Positions 10,431 to 21,046 of a stretch of 64,000 bases of DNA are shown piece by piece; position 1 is the stretch's first letter; each line of letters begins with the position of its first letter. The DNA lies in contig NZ_CP088149.1 in NCBI RefSeq assembly GCF_002845275.2, forward strand, positions 4,956,501-5,020,500, given 5' to 3'. The notes under the pieces were generated by a model. That model ran no database searches. It saw only the letters and a program-made list of their open reading frames with translations, and was not told the DNA's origin. Made by a program: the position numbers and the translations under genes. This stretch comes from Pseudomonas sp. S06B 330. Lineage in GTDB: Bacteria > Pseudomonadota > Gammaproteobacteria > Pseudomonadales > Pseudomonadaceae.

Positions 10431-11231
10431 TCACAGGGTGAAGCTTCGCACACTGGCCGATTTATTCCACATCATTGGCAATATCTTTTGCAGATGTTCC
10501 GGGCTTGAGCTGGTCCAGAACTGCGCTTCCCGTGCCGGACCGGCAGACAGCAATTGCCGCTCATCCAACAGCCGTTGCAGCTGACGGGCGACGGCTGCAC
10601 CTGTGTCGATGATAGCAATCGACGGCGGCACCATTTGGGCCAACAGCGGTTTGAGGAAAGGGTAATGCGTGCAGCCGAGAATCAAGGTGTCGCAACCGGC
10701 TTCGAGCAACGGTTTTACATAACTCTGGAGCAAGTCACGCACGGTTGGACTTCCCAGATCGCCGGCTTCAATGCATTCGACCAGCCCAGGGCATGGCTGG
10801 GTCACGACCCGCACATCATTGGCAAATCGATCCAGCAGGGCTGCGAACTTAGCGCTTTGCAACGTACCCGTGGTAGCCAGCACCCCCACCACGCCACTGC
10901 GAGTCGCAGCGGCTGCGGGCTTTACCGCAGGCTCCATACCGACCAATGGCCAATCAGGATATTGTTCCCGCAGGTCAGCAACGGCAGCCACGGTGGCCGT
11001 GTTGCAGGCGAGCACCATGGCCTTGGCGCCCTGCTCACGGAAAAACTCGGCCACCAGGCGACAGCGCTGACGAATGAATTCAGGGGATTTCTCGCCGTAG
11101 GGGATATGCCCGCAGTCGGCCACGTACAGCAGCGACTCATCGGGCAGCAAGCGCTGGATCTCAGCCAGTACCGACAAACCACCCACGCCGGAATCGAAGA
11201 CGCCGATCGGCGCTGTAACCTGCTCAGTCAT
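10431..11231 (-). CDS. murI: Glutamate racemase
   Basis: This enzyme makes D-glutamate for peptidoglycan. The 266-residue protein shows G-V-F-D-S-G-V-G-G at residues 10-18. The two catalytic cysteines are C76 (L-A-C-N-T-A-T) and C187 (I-L-G-C-T-H-Y-P). I chose the ATG at 11231, which overlaps the end of moeB by eight bases; the longer start at 11306 would add a non-family N-terminus inside moeB. It is the last gene of the hemA-prfA-prmC-moeB-murI block on the minus strand. Confidence 0.96.
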   Translation of the reverse strand: MTEQVTAPIGVFDSGVGGLSVLAEIQRLLPDESLLYVADCGHIPYGEKSPEFIRQRCRLVAEFFREQGAKAMVLACNTATVAAVADLREQYPDWPLVGMEPAVKPAAAATRSGVVGVLATTGTLQSAKFAALLDRFANDVRVVTQPCPGLVECIEAGDLGSPTVRDLLQSYVKPLLEAGCDTLILGCTHYPFLKPLLAQMVPPSIAIIDTGAAVARQLQRLLDERQLLSAGPAREAQFWTSSSPEHLQKILPMMWNKSASVRSFTL

Positions 11232-11979
11232 TGTGCCCGCCACACACGCTGCATCCCGGGTCGCGCTTGACACGCAACTCACGGAAACGGCTACCCAAGG
11301 CATCAATCAGCAACAACCGACCTACCAGCGGCTGACCAAAATCGGCCAATAGCTTAAGCGCTTCCAGAGCCTGCAGACTGCCTACCAGGCCCACCAACGG
11401 ACCGAGTACTCCGGCTTCGCTACAGGTCAGCTCGGCTTCACTGCCATGTCCGTAGAGACAGTGATAGCAAGGGCTTTCAGGGCGACGTGGGTCGAACACT
11501 GACAACTGCCCTTCCAGGCGAATCGCCGCACCACTGACCAGCGGCTTGCGCGAGGCCACACAGGCAGCATTGACCGCTTCGCGGGTAGCGAAATTGTCGG
11601 TGCAGTCGAGCACCAGGTCCACCGCCTGTATGGCGCTAGCCAAGGAATCTTCATCCAGCGCGCTGCGGTGAGCCACCAGGCGCACTTCAGGGTTGATCGC
11701 CTGCAAGCGGGTCAACGCCGAGTCGACCTTGCTCTGACCGACCGAGGGCGTGTCATGCAATACCTGGCGTTGCAAGTTGGTCAAGTCGACCGTATCGAAA
11801 TCCGCCAGGTGCAACTCACCGACACCGGCCGCTGCCAGGTACAACGCCACAGGTGAGCCAAGGCCGCCGAGACCGACAATCAGCACTCGGCTGTTTTTTA
11901 GCCGCAATTGCCCGTCGATATCGACCTGAGCCAGAAGGATCTGCCGACTGTAGCGCAACAGCTCCTGATCACTCAGCAC
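11224..11979 (-). CDS. moeB: HesA/MoeB/ThiF-family sulfur-carrier adenylyltransferase
   Basis: This E1-like enzyme adenylates the C-terminus of a ubiquitin-like sulfur carrier (MoaD or ThiS). The 251-residue protein has R-Y-S-R-Q-I-L-L near the start, the ATP-binding G-L-G-G-L-G-S-P at about residues 36-43 and the L-x-x-x-x-x-D-T-x-D-L-x-N-L-Q-R region near 60-72. Two zinc-binding cysteine pairs are visible (C-Y-H-C near 167 and C-S-V-C close to the C-terminus). No rhodanese domain is present. Overlaps with prmC and murI place it within one operon. MoeB versus ThiF specificity cannot be decided from the sequence alone. Confidence 0.9.
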   Translation of the reverse strand: MLSDQELLRYSRQILLAQVDIDGQLRLKNSRVLIVGLGGLGSPVALYLAAAGVGELHLADFDTVDLTNLQRQVLHDTPSVGQSKVDSALTRLQAINPEVRLVAHRSALDEDSLASAIQAVDLVLDCTDNFATREAVNAACVASRKPLVSGAAIRLEGQLSVFDPRRPESPCYHCLYGHGSEAELTCSEAGVLGPLVGLVGSLQALEALKLLADFGQPLVGRLLLIDALGSRFRELRVKRDPGCSVCGGHND

Positions 11980-12803
11980 GACAGTCGCCCCAGGCTGATG
12001 CGCTCATGCCCACCGAAATCGATGCGGCTTTCGATCTGCTCAAAGTCGTGCAGAGCCAGCAACTCACGCACTGCTGCGGCCTGATCGTAACCGTGTTCAA
12101 GCAGTAACCAGCCACCAGGCTGCAGATGCGCAGGAGCCTGGCTGATGATAATACGCAGGTCGTCCAGGCCATCGGCGCCGGCGACCAAGGCGCTGCTGGG
12201 CTCAAAACGCACATCACCGGACACCAGATGAGGGTCTTCAGCGGCGATATACGGCGGATTGCTGATAATCAGATCAAAGCGCTCCCCCCCCAGGGCGTCG
12301 AACCAATGACTGCTACGCACTTGGACATTGTCCAGGCTCAGACGTTGGCGATTGCGCTCGGCCAAGGCCACCGCTTCAAGTACGCGATCGACCGCGCTGA
12401 CCTGCCACTGCGGCCGCTCGCTGGCCAGGGCCAGGGCGATGGCACCGGTACCGGTGCCCAGATCCAGGACCCGCACCGGCGTTGTGGGCAACAGCTCCAG
12501 GGCTGTCTCGACCAGCAACTCGGTGTCCGGACGCGGTATCAGGGTATGCGGTGCCACTTCCAGGTCCAGGTTCCAGAACCCTTGCTGCCCAAGGATGTAG
12601 GCTACCGGCTCACCGCTACGACGACGCTGCAGGTATTGGGCGAAGATCAATGCCGCCTCGCTGCTGACAATTCGCTCAGGCCAGGTATGCAGATAACTGC
12701 GCGACTTGCCGATGGCCGCGGCCAACAGCAATTCCACGTCCAGACGCGCAGTTGGCGAATCCGGAAGCTCCGCAGCGCGAAGCAGGCTGGCGATAATCGT
12801 CAT
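11973..12803 (-). CDS. prmC: Release factor glutamine methyltransferase
   Basis: This enzyme methylates the glutamine of the GGQ motif in release factors RF1 and RF2, which raises termination efficiency. The 276-residue protein has the SAM-binding D-L-G-T-G-T-G-A-I-A near residue 117 and the N-P-P-Y catalytic signature near residue 183. It begins directly after prfA, with no gap between the RF1 stop and its start, so it sits next to its own substrate gene. The end overlaps moeB by seven bases. Confidence 0.95.
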   Translation of the reverse strand: MTIIASLLRAAELPDSPTARLDVELLLAAAIGKSRSYLHTWPERIVSSEAALIFAQYLQRRRSGEPVAYILGQQGFWNLDLEVAPHTLIPRPDTELLVETALELLPTTPVRVLDLGTGTGAIALALASERPQWQVSAVDRVLEAVALAERNRQRLSLDNVQVRSSHWFDALGGERFDLIISNPPYIAAEDPHLVSGDVRFEPSSALVAGADGLDDLRIIISQAPAHLQPGGWLLLEHGYDQAAAVRELLALHDFEQIESRIDFGGHERISLGRLSC

Positions 12804-13886
12804 TTACTCACCCAGTGCAGCCAGTTGGTCAGCCTGATATTCAGCCAACAACGGTTCAATCACCGCGTCGACACCACCTGCCAGAACATCATCCAGGGAA
12901 TACAGGGTCAGGTTGATGCGGTGATCGGTGACCCGGCCCTGTGGATAGTTGTAGGTACGAATTCGCTCGGAACGATCACCCGAGCCCACCAGCAGCTTGC
13001 GCTCACTGGCAATTGCATTCTGCGCGGCGCTGGTCTGGATGTCGTTGAGCTTGGCCGACAGCCAGGACATCGCCCGCGCGCGGTTCTTGTGCTGGGAGCG
13101 TTCTTCCTGGCATTCGACGACGATGCCAGTGGGCAAGTGGGTGATGCGGATGGCCGAGTCGGTCTTGTTGATGTGCTGACCACCGGCACCGGAAGCGCGA
13201 TAGGTATCCACTCGCAGGTCCGCCGGGTTGATCTCGATCGCCACCTGCTCGTCGGGCTCTGGCAACACCGCCACGGTGCAGGCGGAGGTGTGGATGCGGC
13301 CCTGGGATTCGGTTTCCGGCACACGCTGGACGCGGTGGGCGCCGGACTCGAACTTCAGCTTGCCATAGACATGCTCGCCCTCGACCCGAGCGATGATTTC
13401 CTTATAGCCGCCGTGCTCCCCCTCGTTTTCCGAGAGGATTTCCAGGCGCCAGCCACGACGTTCGGCGTATCGCGAGTACATGCGGAACAAGTCGCCGGAG
13501 AAGATCGCTGCTTCGTCGCCACCGGTACCGGCACGGATTTCCAGGAATACGTTGCGGCCGTCGTTAGGGTCCTTGGGCAGCAGCATGCGCTGGAGCTGAT
13601 TCTCAAGCTCGGCCAATTGCGCCTTGGCTTCACGCACTTCTTCCACCGCCATTTCCCGCAGATCGGGGTCGCTGTCCTTGAGCAGCGCCTGCGCACCAGC
13701 CAGATCATCCTGGACCTTACGCCACTGAGCGTAGGCGGCAGCCACGGGCTCGACTTCGGCATATTCACGGGAATAGGCACGGAAGCGGGTCTGATCGGAA
13801 ATGACTTCAGCATCACCCAGCAGGGCGGTCAATTCCTCGAAACGGTCCTGGAGGGTGTCCAGCTTATTGAGCAGCGACGCTTTCAT
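12804..13886 (-). CDS. prfA: Peptide chain release factor 1
   Basis: RF1 recognises UAA and UAG stop codons and triggers peptide release on the ribosome. The 360-residue protein shows the stop-codon recognition tripeptide P-E-T (PxT type) near residue 187. The universal G-G-Q motif lies in S-G-A-G-G-Q-H near residue 234. The start overlaps the hemA stop by four bases and prmC follows at once, the usual hemA-prfA-prmC arrangement in gamma-proteobacteria. Confidence 0.97.
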   Translation of the reverse strand: MKASLLNKLDTLQDRFEELTALLGDAEVISDQTRFRAYSREYAEVEPVAAAYAQWRKVQDDLAGAQALLKDSDPDLREMAVEEVREAKAQLAELENQLQRMLLPKDPNDGRNVFLEIRAGTGGDEAAIFSGDLFRMYSRYAERRGWRLEILSENEGEHGGYKEIIARVEGEHVYGKLKFESGAHRVQRVPETESQGRIHTSACTVAVLPEPDEQVAIEINPADLRVDTYRASGAGGQHINKTDSAIRITHLPTGIVVECQEERSQHKNRARAMSWLSAKLNDIQTSAAQNAIASERKLLVGSGDRSERIRTYNYPQGRVTDHRINLTLYSLDDVLAGGVDAVIEPLLAEYQADQLAALGE

Positions 13887-15160
13887 TGCGGGGTTTTATC
13901 CGTCGAACCCTCATTGAGGGCAAAGAGTTCCTGGGCCATGGCCAGCGCATCGAGGCGGCCTTCGGCAGAGAGCTTTTTCAGTTGCACACTGGGTGCGTGG
14001 AGCAATTTGTTGGTCAGCCCGCGCGCCAGTTGCGCCAGCACTTCTTCGGCGCTGGTACCGTTGGCCAGAAGACGCTGGGCCTTTTGCAACTCTTCATCTC
14101 GCAGGCGTTCACTCTGCTGTCGGTACGCCTTGAGCACATCAACGGCGGCCAACTCGCGCAGGCGCACCATGAAATCTTCGGCGCCGACCGAGACCAACTC
14201 TTCGGCAGCCTGGGCTGCGCCCTGACGGCTTTTGAGGTTCTCGGCGACGACATCATGCAGGTCATCGACGGTGTAGAGATAGACGTCGTCCAGTTCTCCG
14301 ACCTCCGGCTCGATGTCGCGTGGTACGGCGATATCGACCATGAAAATCGGTTTGTGCCGGCGCAGCTTCAGTGCACTTTCCACCGCGCCCTTGCCCAGGA
14401 TCGGTAACTGACTGGCGGTGGAACTGATGACGATATCGCTGTTAACCAGTTCCTGCGGAATATCGGCCAACAGTACCGCATGGGCGCCGAACTGCTCGGC
14501 CAGGGTACTGGCGCGCTCCAAGGTTCGGTTGGCCACCACGATACGCCGTACGCCCTGTTCATGCAGGTGCCGCGCGACCAACGTAATGGTTTCACCAGCG
14601 CCAATCAGCAATGCCTGACTACGGCCCAGATCACTGAAGATCTGCTTGGCCAGACTGACGGCGGCAAAGGCCACCGACACCGGGTTTTCGCCGATGGCGG
14701 TGTCGGTACGCACCTGCTTGGCGGCGCTGAAGGTTGCCTGGAACAGACGCCCCAACAGCGGCCCAATGGTCCCGGCTTCGCGCGCTACGGCATAGGCAGA
14801 CTTCATCTGACCGAGGATCTGCGGCTCGCCCAGCACCAGCGAGTCAAGCCCGGAGGCGACGCGCATCATGTGCCGCACGGCGTCATGATCTTCATGGATG
14901 TAGGCACTGGCGCGCAGCTCATCGAGGCTCAGCTGATGGTACTCAGCCAACCAGCGCAGAATACTCTCTGCCGCCAAGTGATCCTGCTCTATATACAGTT
15001 CACTGCGGTTGCAGGTCGAAAGGATCGCAGCTTCGCGGCTGGCGGTCAGTCGGCAGAGCTGCTGCAAGGCTTCCACCAGCTGCTCAGGGGTAAACGCCAC
15101 GCGCTCGCGTACGTCTACCGAGGCAGTCTTATGGTTGATACCGAGGGCAAGAAAGGCCAT
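13883..15160 (-). CDS. hemA: Glutamyl-tRNA reductase
   Basis: This is the first committed enzyme of C5-pathway tetrapyrrole synthesis. It reduces glutamyl-tRNA to glutamate-1-semialdehyde with NADPH. The 425-residue protein has the catalytic Cys50 in [10 protein letters not shown], the N-terminal L-G-I-N-H-K-T-A, and the nucleotide-binding L-I-G-A-G-E-T near residue 190. It leads the minus-strand operon with prfA, prmC, moeB and murI, and is divergent from the TPR lipoprotein gene. Confidence 0.97.
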   Translation of the reverse strand: MAFLALGINHKTASVDVRERVAFTPEQLVEALQQLCRLTASREAAILSTCNRSELYIEQDHLAAESILRWLAEYHQLSLDELRASAYIHEDHDAVRHMMRVASGLDSLVLGEPQILGQMKSAYAVAREAGTIGPLLGRLFQATFSAAKQVRTDTAIGENPVSVAFAAVSLAKQIFSDLGRSQALLIGAGETITLVARHLHEQGVRRIVVANRTLERASTLAEQFGAHAVLLADIPQELVNSDIVISSTASQLPILGKGAVESALKLRRHKPIFMVDIAVPRDIEPEVGELDDVYLYTVDDLHDVVAENLKSRQGAAQAAEELVSVGAEDFMVRLRELAAVDVLKAYRQQSERLRDEELQKAQRLLANGTSAEEVLAQLARGLTNKLLHAPSVQLKKLSAEGRLDALAMAQELFALNEGSTDKTPQ

Positions 15161-15335
15161 GCAAGATCGCTGATTATGACGAGAAGCCGATAATTGTCCT
15201 ACTTCGCAGGTTTCAGAACAACCACCGCTCGCTATTGTCTCTATAGTCTACCCCTACTGAGACCTTCGCTTATGGGTTTGCCCCGGCGCTTGTGTCATGA
15301 TGATCCGACCGCTGGTAAGCCGCCCAAATTCTCAT

Positions 15336-17060
15336 ATGAATAGATCCTACGCGTTGTTCCTTGCCTTGGCCCTGCTCCAGGGCTGTCAGACCCTGGCCCC
15401 CGATTCAACGGACGCCCAGACGCCTGCCGTTGATGCCGCCCAGCAGCCGGACAAGCCTGTGGCTTATGGATCGTTCAGCCAGGAAACCGTCTTCAACCTG
15501 TTGACTGCGGAGCTGGCCGGCCAGCGCAATCGCTTCGATATTGCCCTGGACAACTATGTTACTGAAGCAATTAAAACCCAGGATCCGGGCATTTCCGAGC
15601 GCGCCTATCGCATCGCCGAATACCTCGGCGCTGATCAGTCCGCCCTGGATACCGCGCTGATCTGGGCAAAAAATGACCCGAACAGCCTCGACGCCCAGCG
15701 CGCCGCGGCCATCCAACTGGCACGCGCAGGCCGTTACGATGACTCCATGGTTTACATGGAGAAAGTGCTACAGGGCAAAGGCGATACCCATTTCGATTTC
15801 CTCGCACTGTCGGCTGCCGAAACCGATCAGGACACGCGTGACGGCCTGCAGAAAAGCTTCGATCGGCTGCTGCAGAAATACCCGGACAATGGCCAACTGG
15901 TGTTTGGTAAAGCCCTGCTTCTGCAACAGGACGGCGACTCCAATGCGGCGCTGACCCTGCTGGAGGAGCATCCACCGGAAGAAGGCGAGATTGCACCGGT
16001 GTTGTTGCGCGCGCGCCTGCTGCAAAGCGTCGGTCGCGGCGAAGAAGCCCTGCCGCTACTGCAGAAAACCATCCGCCAGTACCCCGACGACAAGCGCCTG
16101 CGCCTGACCTACGCCCGCACATTGGTTGAACAGGATCGTCTGGATGACGCCAAGATCGAGTTTTCCAGCCTGGTCGAGCAATACCCGGATGATGACGAAC
16201 TGCGCTACTCCCTGGCGCTGATCTGCCTGGAAACCAAGAACTGGGATGAAGCGGCCGGTTATCTGCAAGAACTGATCGAACGTGACAGCCACGTCGACGC
16301 GGCGCACCTGAACCTGGGCCGCATCCACGAAGAACGCAACCAGCAACAGGCCGCCCTGGATGAGTACGCTCAGGTCGGCCCGGGTAACGATTACCTGCCC
16401 GCGCAACTGCGCCAGGCGGACATCCTCGTTGCCAATGGCCGCAGCAGTGAAGCCTCACGACGCTTGGCCCTGGCCCGCGATACTCAGCCAGACTATGCCA
16501 TTCAGCTGTACCTGATCGAAGCCGAGGCCCTGGGCAACAACGACAAGGACGCCCAGGCCCTGCAAGTGCTGGAGCAGGCCCTCAAGCAGTACCCCGATGA
16601 CAACAGCCTGCTGTACACCCGCGCCATGCTGGCGGAAAAGCGCAACGACCTGGCCCAGATGGAAAAGGACTTGCGCAGCATCATCGCCCGCGAGCCGGAA
16701 AATGCCATGGCCCTTAATGCCCTGGGCTACACCCTGGCCGATCGCACCACGCGCTATGCCGAAGCCAAGGCACTGATCGACAAGGCTCACCAGATTACTC
16801 CGGACGATCCTGCCGTGCTCGACAGCCTGGGCTGGGTCAATTACCGGATGGGCAACCTTGATGAAGCCGAGCGCCTGTTGCGCCAGGCCTTGGAACGCTT
16901 CCCCGACCACGAAGTCGCTGCCCACCTGGGTGAAGTGCAGTGGGCCAACGGCAAGCGTCGTGAGGCCCGCCAGACCTGGGCCAAAGGCTTCGAAGCCCAA
17001 CCCGACAGCCCTATCCTGCGCAAGACTGTTCTGCGCCTGACCGGATCCGAGACTCTTTAA
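15336..17060 (+). CDS. TPR-repeat outer-membrane-associated lipoprotein
   Basis: The 574-residue precursor begins with a lipoprotein signal ending in L-L-Q-G-C at residues 14-18, so the mature Cys should be lipidated. The remainder is almost entirely tetratricopeptide repeats with recurrent A-x-x-x-x-x-x-A-L-x-x-Y-P-D-x-x-x-L units, implying a helical scaffold in the periplasm. I chose the ATG at 15336 because it starts the lipobox signal; the ORF extends to 15297. It precedes lolB by four bases, and homologues keep this position across Pseudomonas. That suggests an envelope role, but the partner is unknown. Confidence 0.88.
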   Translation: MNRSYALFLALALLQGCQTLAPDSTDAQTPAVDAAQQPDKPVAYGSFSQETVFNLLTAELAGQRNRFDIALDNYVTEAIKTQDPGISERAYRIAEYLGADQSALDTALIWAKNDPNSLDAQRAAAIQLARAGRYDDSMVYMEKVLQGKGDTHFDFLALSAAETDQDTRDGLQKSFDRLLQKYPDNGQLVFGKALLLQQDGDSNAALTLLEEHPPEEGEIAPVLLRARLLQSVGRGEEALPLLQKTIRQYPDDKRLRLTYARTLVEQDRLDDAKIEFSSLVEQYPDDDELRYSLALICLETKNWDEAAGYLQELIERDSHVDAAHLNLGRIHEERNQQQAALDEYAQVGPGNDYLPAQLRQADILVANGRSSEASRRLALARDTQPDYAIQLYLIEAEALGNNDKDAQALQVLEQALKQYPDDNSLLYTRAMLAEKRNDLAQMEKDLRSIIAREPENAMALNALGYTLADRTTRYAEAKALIDKAHQITPDDPAVLDSLGWVNYRMGNLDEAERLLRQALERFPDHEVAAHLGEVQWANGKRREARQTWAKGFEAQPDSPILRKTVLRLTGSETL

Positions 17061-17064
17061 GCCT

Positions 17065-17682
17065 ATGTTTTTGCGCCACTGCATCACCTTCAGCCTGATC
17101 GCCCTGCTTGCCGGTTGTGCCGGCTTCGGCTCCCGTGAAGCCCTTCAGGGCCAAGGCAGCCCACAGTTGTGGCGTGAGCACAAACAACAGCTGAGCACCC
17201 TGGACGGCTGGCAGATCAACGGCAAAGTGGGCATCCGCGCCCCGAAAGACTCCGGCAGCGGCACCCTGTTCTGGCTGCAACGCCAGGATTATTACGACAT
17301 TCGCCTGTCCGGCCCGCTGGGTCGCGGCGCTGCCCGATTGACCGGCCGCCCCGGTGGCGTGGTGCTGGAAGTCGCCAACCAGGGCCGTTTTGAAGCCAAG
17401 AATCCGGAAGCCCTCCTGGCAGAACAACTCGGCTGGGAGCTGCCGGTTTCGCACCTGGTCTGGTGGGTTCGCGGCTTGCCCGCGCCTGACAGCAAGAGCC
17501 AGCTGACCCTGGACAGCGACAGCCGCCTGGCACGCCTCAAACAAGATGGCTGGGATGTGCAATACCTAAGCTATACCGAGCAGAACGGCTACTGGTTGCC
17601 CGAGCGCCTCAAGTTGCACGGCCAGAATATCGACGTGACGGTGGTGGTAAAGGACTGGCAGCCACGCCAGCTGGGACATTGA
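17065..17682 (+). CDS. lolB: Outer-membrane lipoprotein insertase LolB
   Basis: LolB is itself an outer-membrane lipoprotein that accepts lipoproteins from LolA and inserts them into the outer membrane. The 205-residue precursor has a lipobox L-L-A-G-C-A near residue 14. Family segments follow: W-Q-I-N-G-K-V-G-I near residue 49, then L-F-W-L-Q and S-G-P-L-G-R-G. It is tightly spaced between the TPR lipoprotein and ispE genes, the conserved lolB-ispE-prs order. Confidence 0.94.
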   Translation: MFLRHCITFSLIALLAGCAGFGSREALQGQGSPQLWREHKQQLSTLDGWQINGKVGIRAPKDSGSGTLFWLQRQDYYDIRLSGPLGRGAARLTGRPGGVVLEVANQGRFEAKNPEALLAEQLGWELPVSHLVWWVRGLPAPDSKSQLTLDSDSRLARLKQDGWDVQYLSYTEQNGYWLPERLKLHGQNIDVTVVVKDWQPRQLGH

Positions 17683-17683
17683 A

Positions 17684-18529
17684 ATGACCCGCCTGACCCT
17701 GCCCGCTCCAGCCAAGCTCAACTTGATGCTGCACATCCTCGGTCGCCGCCCTGACGGGTATCACGAGTTGCAGACTCTGTTCCAGTTCCTCGACCATGCT
17801 GACGAACTGCAATTCGCCGTCCGCGACGATGGCCAGATCCGCTTGCACAGCGACATTGAAAACGTGCCCCACGACAGCAACTTGATCGTCAAGGCTGCAC
17901 GCAAGCTGCAACAACTGTCCGGCTGCCCCTTGGGCGCCGACATCTGGCTGACCAAAATCCTGCCCATGGGCGGCGGAATCGGTGGTGGCAGCTCTGATGC
18001 GGCCACCACCCTGCTCGGCCTGAACCATCTGTGGAAGCTTGATTGCAGCGAAGATCAACTGGCTGAACTGGGCCTTTCGCTGGGTGCCGATGTCCCGGTT
18101 TTCGTTCGCGGCCACGCGGCGTTCGCCGAAGGTGTGGGCGAAAAGTTGACCCCGGTCGACCCGGAAGAACCCTGGTATGTTGTGCTGGTCCCGCAAGTAT
18201 TTGTTAGTACAGCAGAAATTTTTTCACATCCGCAGTTGACACGTGATTCCTTGCCCATTAAGATGCGCCCCGTTCCCAAGGGAAACAGTCGAAATGACTG
18301 CCAACCGGTAGTAGAGCAGAGTTACCCAGAAGTACGTAACTCACTGAGTTTGCTAAGCAAATTCACTGACGCTAGACTCACCGGAACTGGAAGTTGTGTG
18401 TTTGGGGCCTTCCCAAGCAAAGCTGAAGCTGATAAAGTTTTGGCCCTTCTTGCAGATACCCAAACAGGATTTGTAGCAAAGGGAAGCAACGTTTCGATGT
18501 TGCATCGCAAGCTTCAAAGTCTGCTCTAG
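17684..18529 (+). CDS. ispE: 4-diphosphocytidyl-2-C-methyl-D-erythritol kinase
   Basis: This GHMP kinase carries out the fourth step of the MEP isoprenoid pathway, phosphorylating CDP-methylerythritol. The 281-residue protein has P-A-P-A-K-L-N-L near residue 7, the GHMP ATP loop [12 protein letters not shown] at about residues 89-100 and the C-terminal T-G-T-G-S-C-V-F motif near 236. It starts one base after the lolB stop. A near-consensus sigma-70 promoter lies inside its last third (18236-18264), where the coding sequence also becomes visibly more AT-rich. The tRNA-Gln gene follows 34 bases after the stop. Confidence 0.95.
   Translation: MTRLTLPAPAKLNLMLHILGRRPDGYHELQTLFQFLDHADELQFAVRDDGQIRLHSDIENVPHDSNLIVKAARKLQQLSGCPLGADIWLTKILPMGGGIGGGSSDAATTLLGLNHLWKLDCSEDQLAELGLSLGADVPVFVRGHAAFAEGVGEKLTPVDPEEPWYVVLVPQVFVSTAEIFSHPQLTRDSLPIKMRPVPKGNSRNDCQPVVEQSYPEVRNSLSLLSKFTDARLTGTGSCVFGAFPSKAEADKVLALLADTQTGFVAKGSNVSMLHRKLQSLL
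18236..18264 (+). promoter_or_regulatory. Sigma-70 promoter inside ispE for tRNA-Gln and prs
   Basis: TTGACA (18236-18241) and TAAGAT (18259-18264) are separated by exactly 17 bases, with a perfect -35 box and five of six -10 bases. It lies about 300 bases upstream of tRNA-Gln, within ispE codons. It is followed by a G/C-rich discriminator. It is the strongest promoter match I see before tRNA-Gln and prs. Confidence 0.65.
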
Positions 18530-18563
18530 GAATCGAGTACAAGGTACTCGCAGCAACAGATAC

Positions 18564-18638
18564 AGGGGCGTCGCCAAGCGGTAAGGCAGCAGGTTTTGAT
18601 CCTGCCATGCGTTGGTTCGAATCCAGCCGCCCCTGCCA
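18564..18638 (+). tRNA. tRNA-Gln (TTG anticodon)
   Basis: The 75-base gene folds into a cloverleaf. The acceptor arm is AGGGGCG with CGCCCCT, the anticodon stem GCAGG/CCTGC carries loop TTTTGAT (anticodon TTG), and the T-arm contains GGTTCGAATCC. The CCA end is encoded. The gene lies between ispE and prs, with only 48 bases to the prs start, so processing probably releases the prs mRNA from a common transcript. Confidence 0.95.
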
Positions 18639-18686
18639 TTTTCCTTATACTCATCCAGGTATACCCTCAGCCTTCAGGTACTGCGC

Positions 18687-19628
18687 GTGTCCAAGATGAT
18701 GGTCTTTACGGGGAACGCCAACCCCGATCTGGCTCGGCGTGTCGTACGTCAGCTGCATATCCCACTGGGTGATGTTTCTGTCGGTAAATTCTCCGACGGC
18801 GAAATCAGCACTGAGATTAATGAAAATGTTCGCGGTAAGGACGTTTTCATCATTCAGCCGACTTGCGCGCCAACCAACGATAATCTGATGGAACTGGTTG
18901 TGATGGCCGATGCCTTCCGCCGCTCCTCAGCGTCCCGAATCACTGCCGTGATTCCTTACTTCGGATATGCCCGCCAGGATCGTCGTCCGCGTTCGGCGCG
19001 TGTAGCTATCAGCGCCAAAGTCGTCGCTGACATGCTCACCGTCGTAGGTATCGACCGTGTTCTCACTGTCGACCTGCACGCTGACCAAATCCAGGGTTTC
19101 TTCGATATTCCGGTAGATAACATCTACGGCTCCCCCGTTCTGGTGGATGACATCGAAGACCAGCGTTTCGAGAACCTCATGATCGTGTCCCCGGACATCG
19201 GCGGCGTCGTGCGTGCACGTGCTGTTGCCAAGTCCCTGGGTGTTGATCTGGGTATCATCGACAAACGCCGTGAAAAGGCTAATCACTCCGAAGTGATGCA
19301 TATCATCGGCGACGTCGAAGGACGTACCTGTATTCTCGTCGACGACATGGTCGACACCGCCGGCACGCTGTGCCACGCGGCCAAAGCCCTGAAAGAGCAC
19401 GGCGCTGCCAAGGTTTACGCCTATTGCACGCACCCTGTCCTGTCGGGTCGGGCGATCGAGAATATCGAGAACTCCGTGCTGGACGAACTGGTGGTTACCA
19501 ATACCATCCCGTTGTCCGCTGCTGCACAAGCCTGTGATCGTATCCGTCAACTGGATATCGCACCGGTTGTCGCTGAAGCGGTTCGCCGCATCAGCAACGA
19601 AGAATCGATCAGCGCGATGTTCCGCTGA
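18687..19628 (+). CDS. prs: Ribose-phosphate pyrophosphokinase
   Basis: PRPP synthetase makes the activated ribose used by hpt and upp in this window and in nucleotide, His and Trp synthesis. The 313-residue protein has G-N-A-N-P-D near the start and S-D-G-E-I in the substrate loop. F-G-Y-A-R-Q-D-R-R lies near residue 93, and the ribose-5-phosphate loop D-D-M-V-D-T-A-G-T near 217. I chose the GTG at 18687 (reading M-S-K-M-M) because homologues begin there; the open frame extends upstream into tRNA-Gln. A strong terminator follows. Confidence 0.95.
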   Translation: MSKMMVFTGNANPDLARRVVRQLHIPLGDVSVGKFSDGEISTEINENVRGKDVFIIQPTCAPTNDNLMELVVMADAFRRSSASRITAVIPYFGYARQDRRPRSARVAISAKVVADMLTVVGIDRVLTVDLHADQIQGFFDIPVDNIYGSPVLVDDIEDQRFENLMIVSPDIGGVVRARAVAKSLGVDLGIIDKRREKANHSEVMHIIGDVEGRTCILVDDMVDTAGTLCHAAKALKEHGAAKVYAYCTHPVLSGRAIENIENSVLDELVVTNTIPLSAAAQACDRIRQLDIAPVVAEAVRRISNEESISAMFR

Positions 19629-19665
19629 GGGTCCTGCCCTCGCGAACCTCTCGTTGACGAAAAGC

Positions 19666-19704
19666 GCCCCGCCCCAACACTTGCTGTTGGGGCGGGGCTT
19701 TTTT
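19666..19704 (+). terminator. Rho-independent terminator of prs
   Basis: A perfect 14-base stem GCCCCGCCCCAACA / TGTTGGGGCGGGGC with a five-base loop is followed by six T residues. Confidence 0.92.
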
Positions 19705-19766
19705 GCCCACCCCGTTTGGCGCTGGTCGCAAACGCCTTCGGGAGATGGCTATTTTGGAGATACAAA

Positions 19767-20366
19767 ATGACTGATTTCACTCTGAACGCCCAAGCGCGTA
19801 CCGACCTGGGGAAAGGTGCGAGCCGCCGCCTGCGTCGTCTCGCCGCCCAAGTCCCTGCCGTTGTATACGGTGGCGACAAAGAGCCTGCATCCATCACCAT
19901 GCTGGCTAAAGAAGTGGCCAAACTGTTCGAAAACGAAGCGGCTTTCAGCCACGTTATCGAACTGAACATCGACGGCAAAAAAGAAAACGTCGTTGTTAAA
20001 GCCATGCAGCGTCACCCAGCCAAGCAGTTCATCATGCACGCTGACTTCGTTCGCGTTGTTGCTGGCCAGAAGCTGACCGCTATCGTTCCTGTGCACTTCA
20101 TCAACGAAGAAGCACCGGTCAAGAAAGGCGGCGAAATCTCCCACGTAGTGGCCGAGATCGAAGTTTCCTGCGAAGCCAAAGACCTGCCTGAGTTCATCGA
20201 AGTCGACATGGCCAAGGCTGAAGTCGGCACCATCGTTCACCTGTCGGACCTCAAAGCTCCGAAAGGCGTCGAGTTCGTCGCTCTGGCTCACGGTAACGAC
20301 CTGGCTGTTGCCAACGTTCACGCTCCGCGTGTTGCGCCTGAAGCTGCAGAAGGCGCTGCTGAGTAA
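19767..20366 (+). CDS. rplY: 50S ribosomal protein L25 (CTC type)
   Basis: This protein binds 5S rRNA. The 199-residue product is the long CTC form: an L25 domain (about residues 1-95, with [14 protein letters not shown] near the start) and a C-terminal TL5-like beta domain (about 100-190). Its alanine/glutamate-rich tail is typical of Pseudomonas. I chose the ATG at 19767 after GGAGATACAAA. It lies after the prs terminator, so it should have its own promoter, and it is followed 74 bases later by pth. Confidence 0.95.
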   Translation: MTDFTLNAQARTDLGKGASRRLRRLAAQVPAVVYGGDKEPASITMLAKEVAKLFENEAAFSHVIELNIDGKKENVVVKAMQRHPAKQFIMHADFVRVVAGQKLTAIVPVHFINEEAPVKKGGEISHVVAEIEVSCEAKDLPEFIEVDMAKAEVGTIVHLSDLKAPKGVEFVALAHGNDLAVANVHAPRVAPEAAEGAAE

Positions 20367-20440
20367 TCTCAGCACGCCGGCGTTGATCGGGTTACAGTGC
20401 CCCGCACTGTAACCCCCAACTCCAAGGAAGAGCCCCTGAC

Positions 20441-21025
20441 GTGACCGCCATCCAACTGATCGTCGGCCTGGGAAACCCTGGCCCCGAATACGAACAGACC
20501 CGGCATAACGCAGGGGCTCTTTTCGTAGAACGCATTGCCAGCGCCCAGCGTGTCAATCTGACTGCTGACCGCAAATATTTCGGCCTGACAGCTAAATTCA
20601 GCTTTCAGGGCAACGACGTTCGTCTGCTGATCCCGACCACCTTCATGAACCGCAGCGGTCAATCCGTTGCTGCACTGGCGAATTTTTTCCGCATCCCGCC
20701 AGATGCCATCCTGGTGGCCCACGACGAACTCGACCTGCCCCCCGGCGTCGCCAAACTCAAGAAAGGCGGCGGCCATGGTGGGCACAACGGCTTGCGCGAC
20801 ATTATTGCGCAGCTCGGCAACAACAACGACTTTCACCGTCTGCGGCTTGGCATTGGCCACCCGGGTGACAGCAGTAGGGTCTCCGGTTTTGTCCTGGGCA
20901 AGGCGCCACGCGCCGAACAGGAGAAACTGGACGCCAGTATCGATTTTGCCCTCGGCGTGCTGCCGGACATCCTCGCCGGCGACTGGACGCGTGCGATGAG
21001 AGAGCTGCACAGCCAGAAGGCCTGA
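20441..21025 (+). CDS. pth: Peptidyl-tRNA hydrolase
   Basis: This enzyme recycles peptidyl-tRNA released from stalled ribosomes. The 194-residue protein has [10 protein letters not shown] near residue 8, the catalytic His in T-R-H-N-A-G near residue 22 and the conserved H-D-E-L-D-L-P-P-G near 92. The start is GTG at 20441 with AAGGAAG upstream. The arrangement rplY-pth-ychF is conserved in gamma-proteobacteria and groups translation-related genes. Confidence 0.95.
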   Translation: MTAIQLIVGLGNPGPEYEQTRHNAGALFVERIASAQRVNLTADRKYFGLTAKFSFQGNDVRLLIPTTFMNRSGQSVAALANFFRIPPDAILVAHDELDLPPGVAKLKKGGGHGGHNGLRDIIAQLGNNNDFHRLRLGIGHPGDSSRVSGFVLGKAPRAEQEKLDASIDFALGVLPDILAGDWTRAMRELHSQKA

Positions 21026-21046
21026 CTCCACGAAGAGGGATTCACC

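Noticed and set aside
12126..14225. A 699-codon frame on the plus strand opposite prmC, prfA and hemA
   Set aside because: It is an antisense shadow of three well-supported genes in high-GC DNA; its composition shows no family motif.
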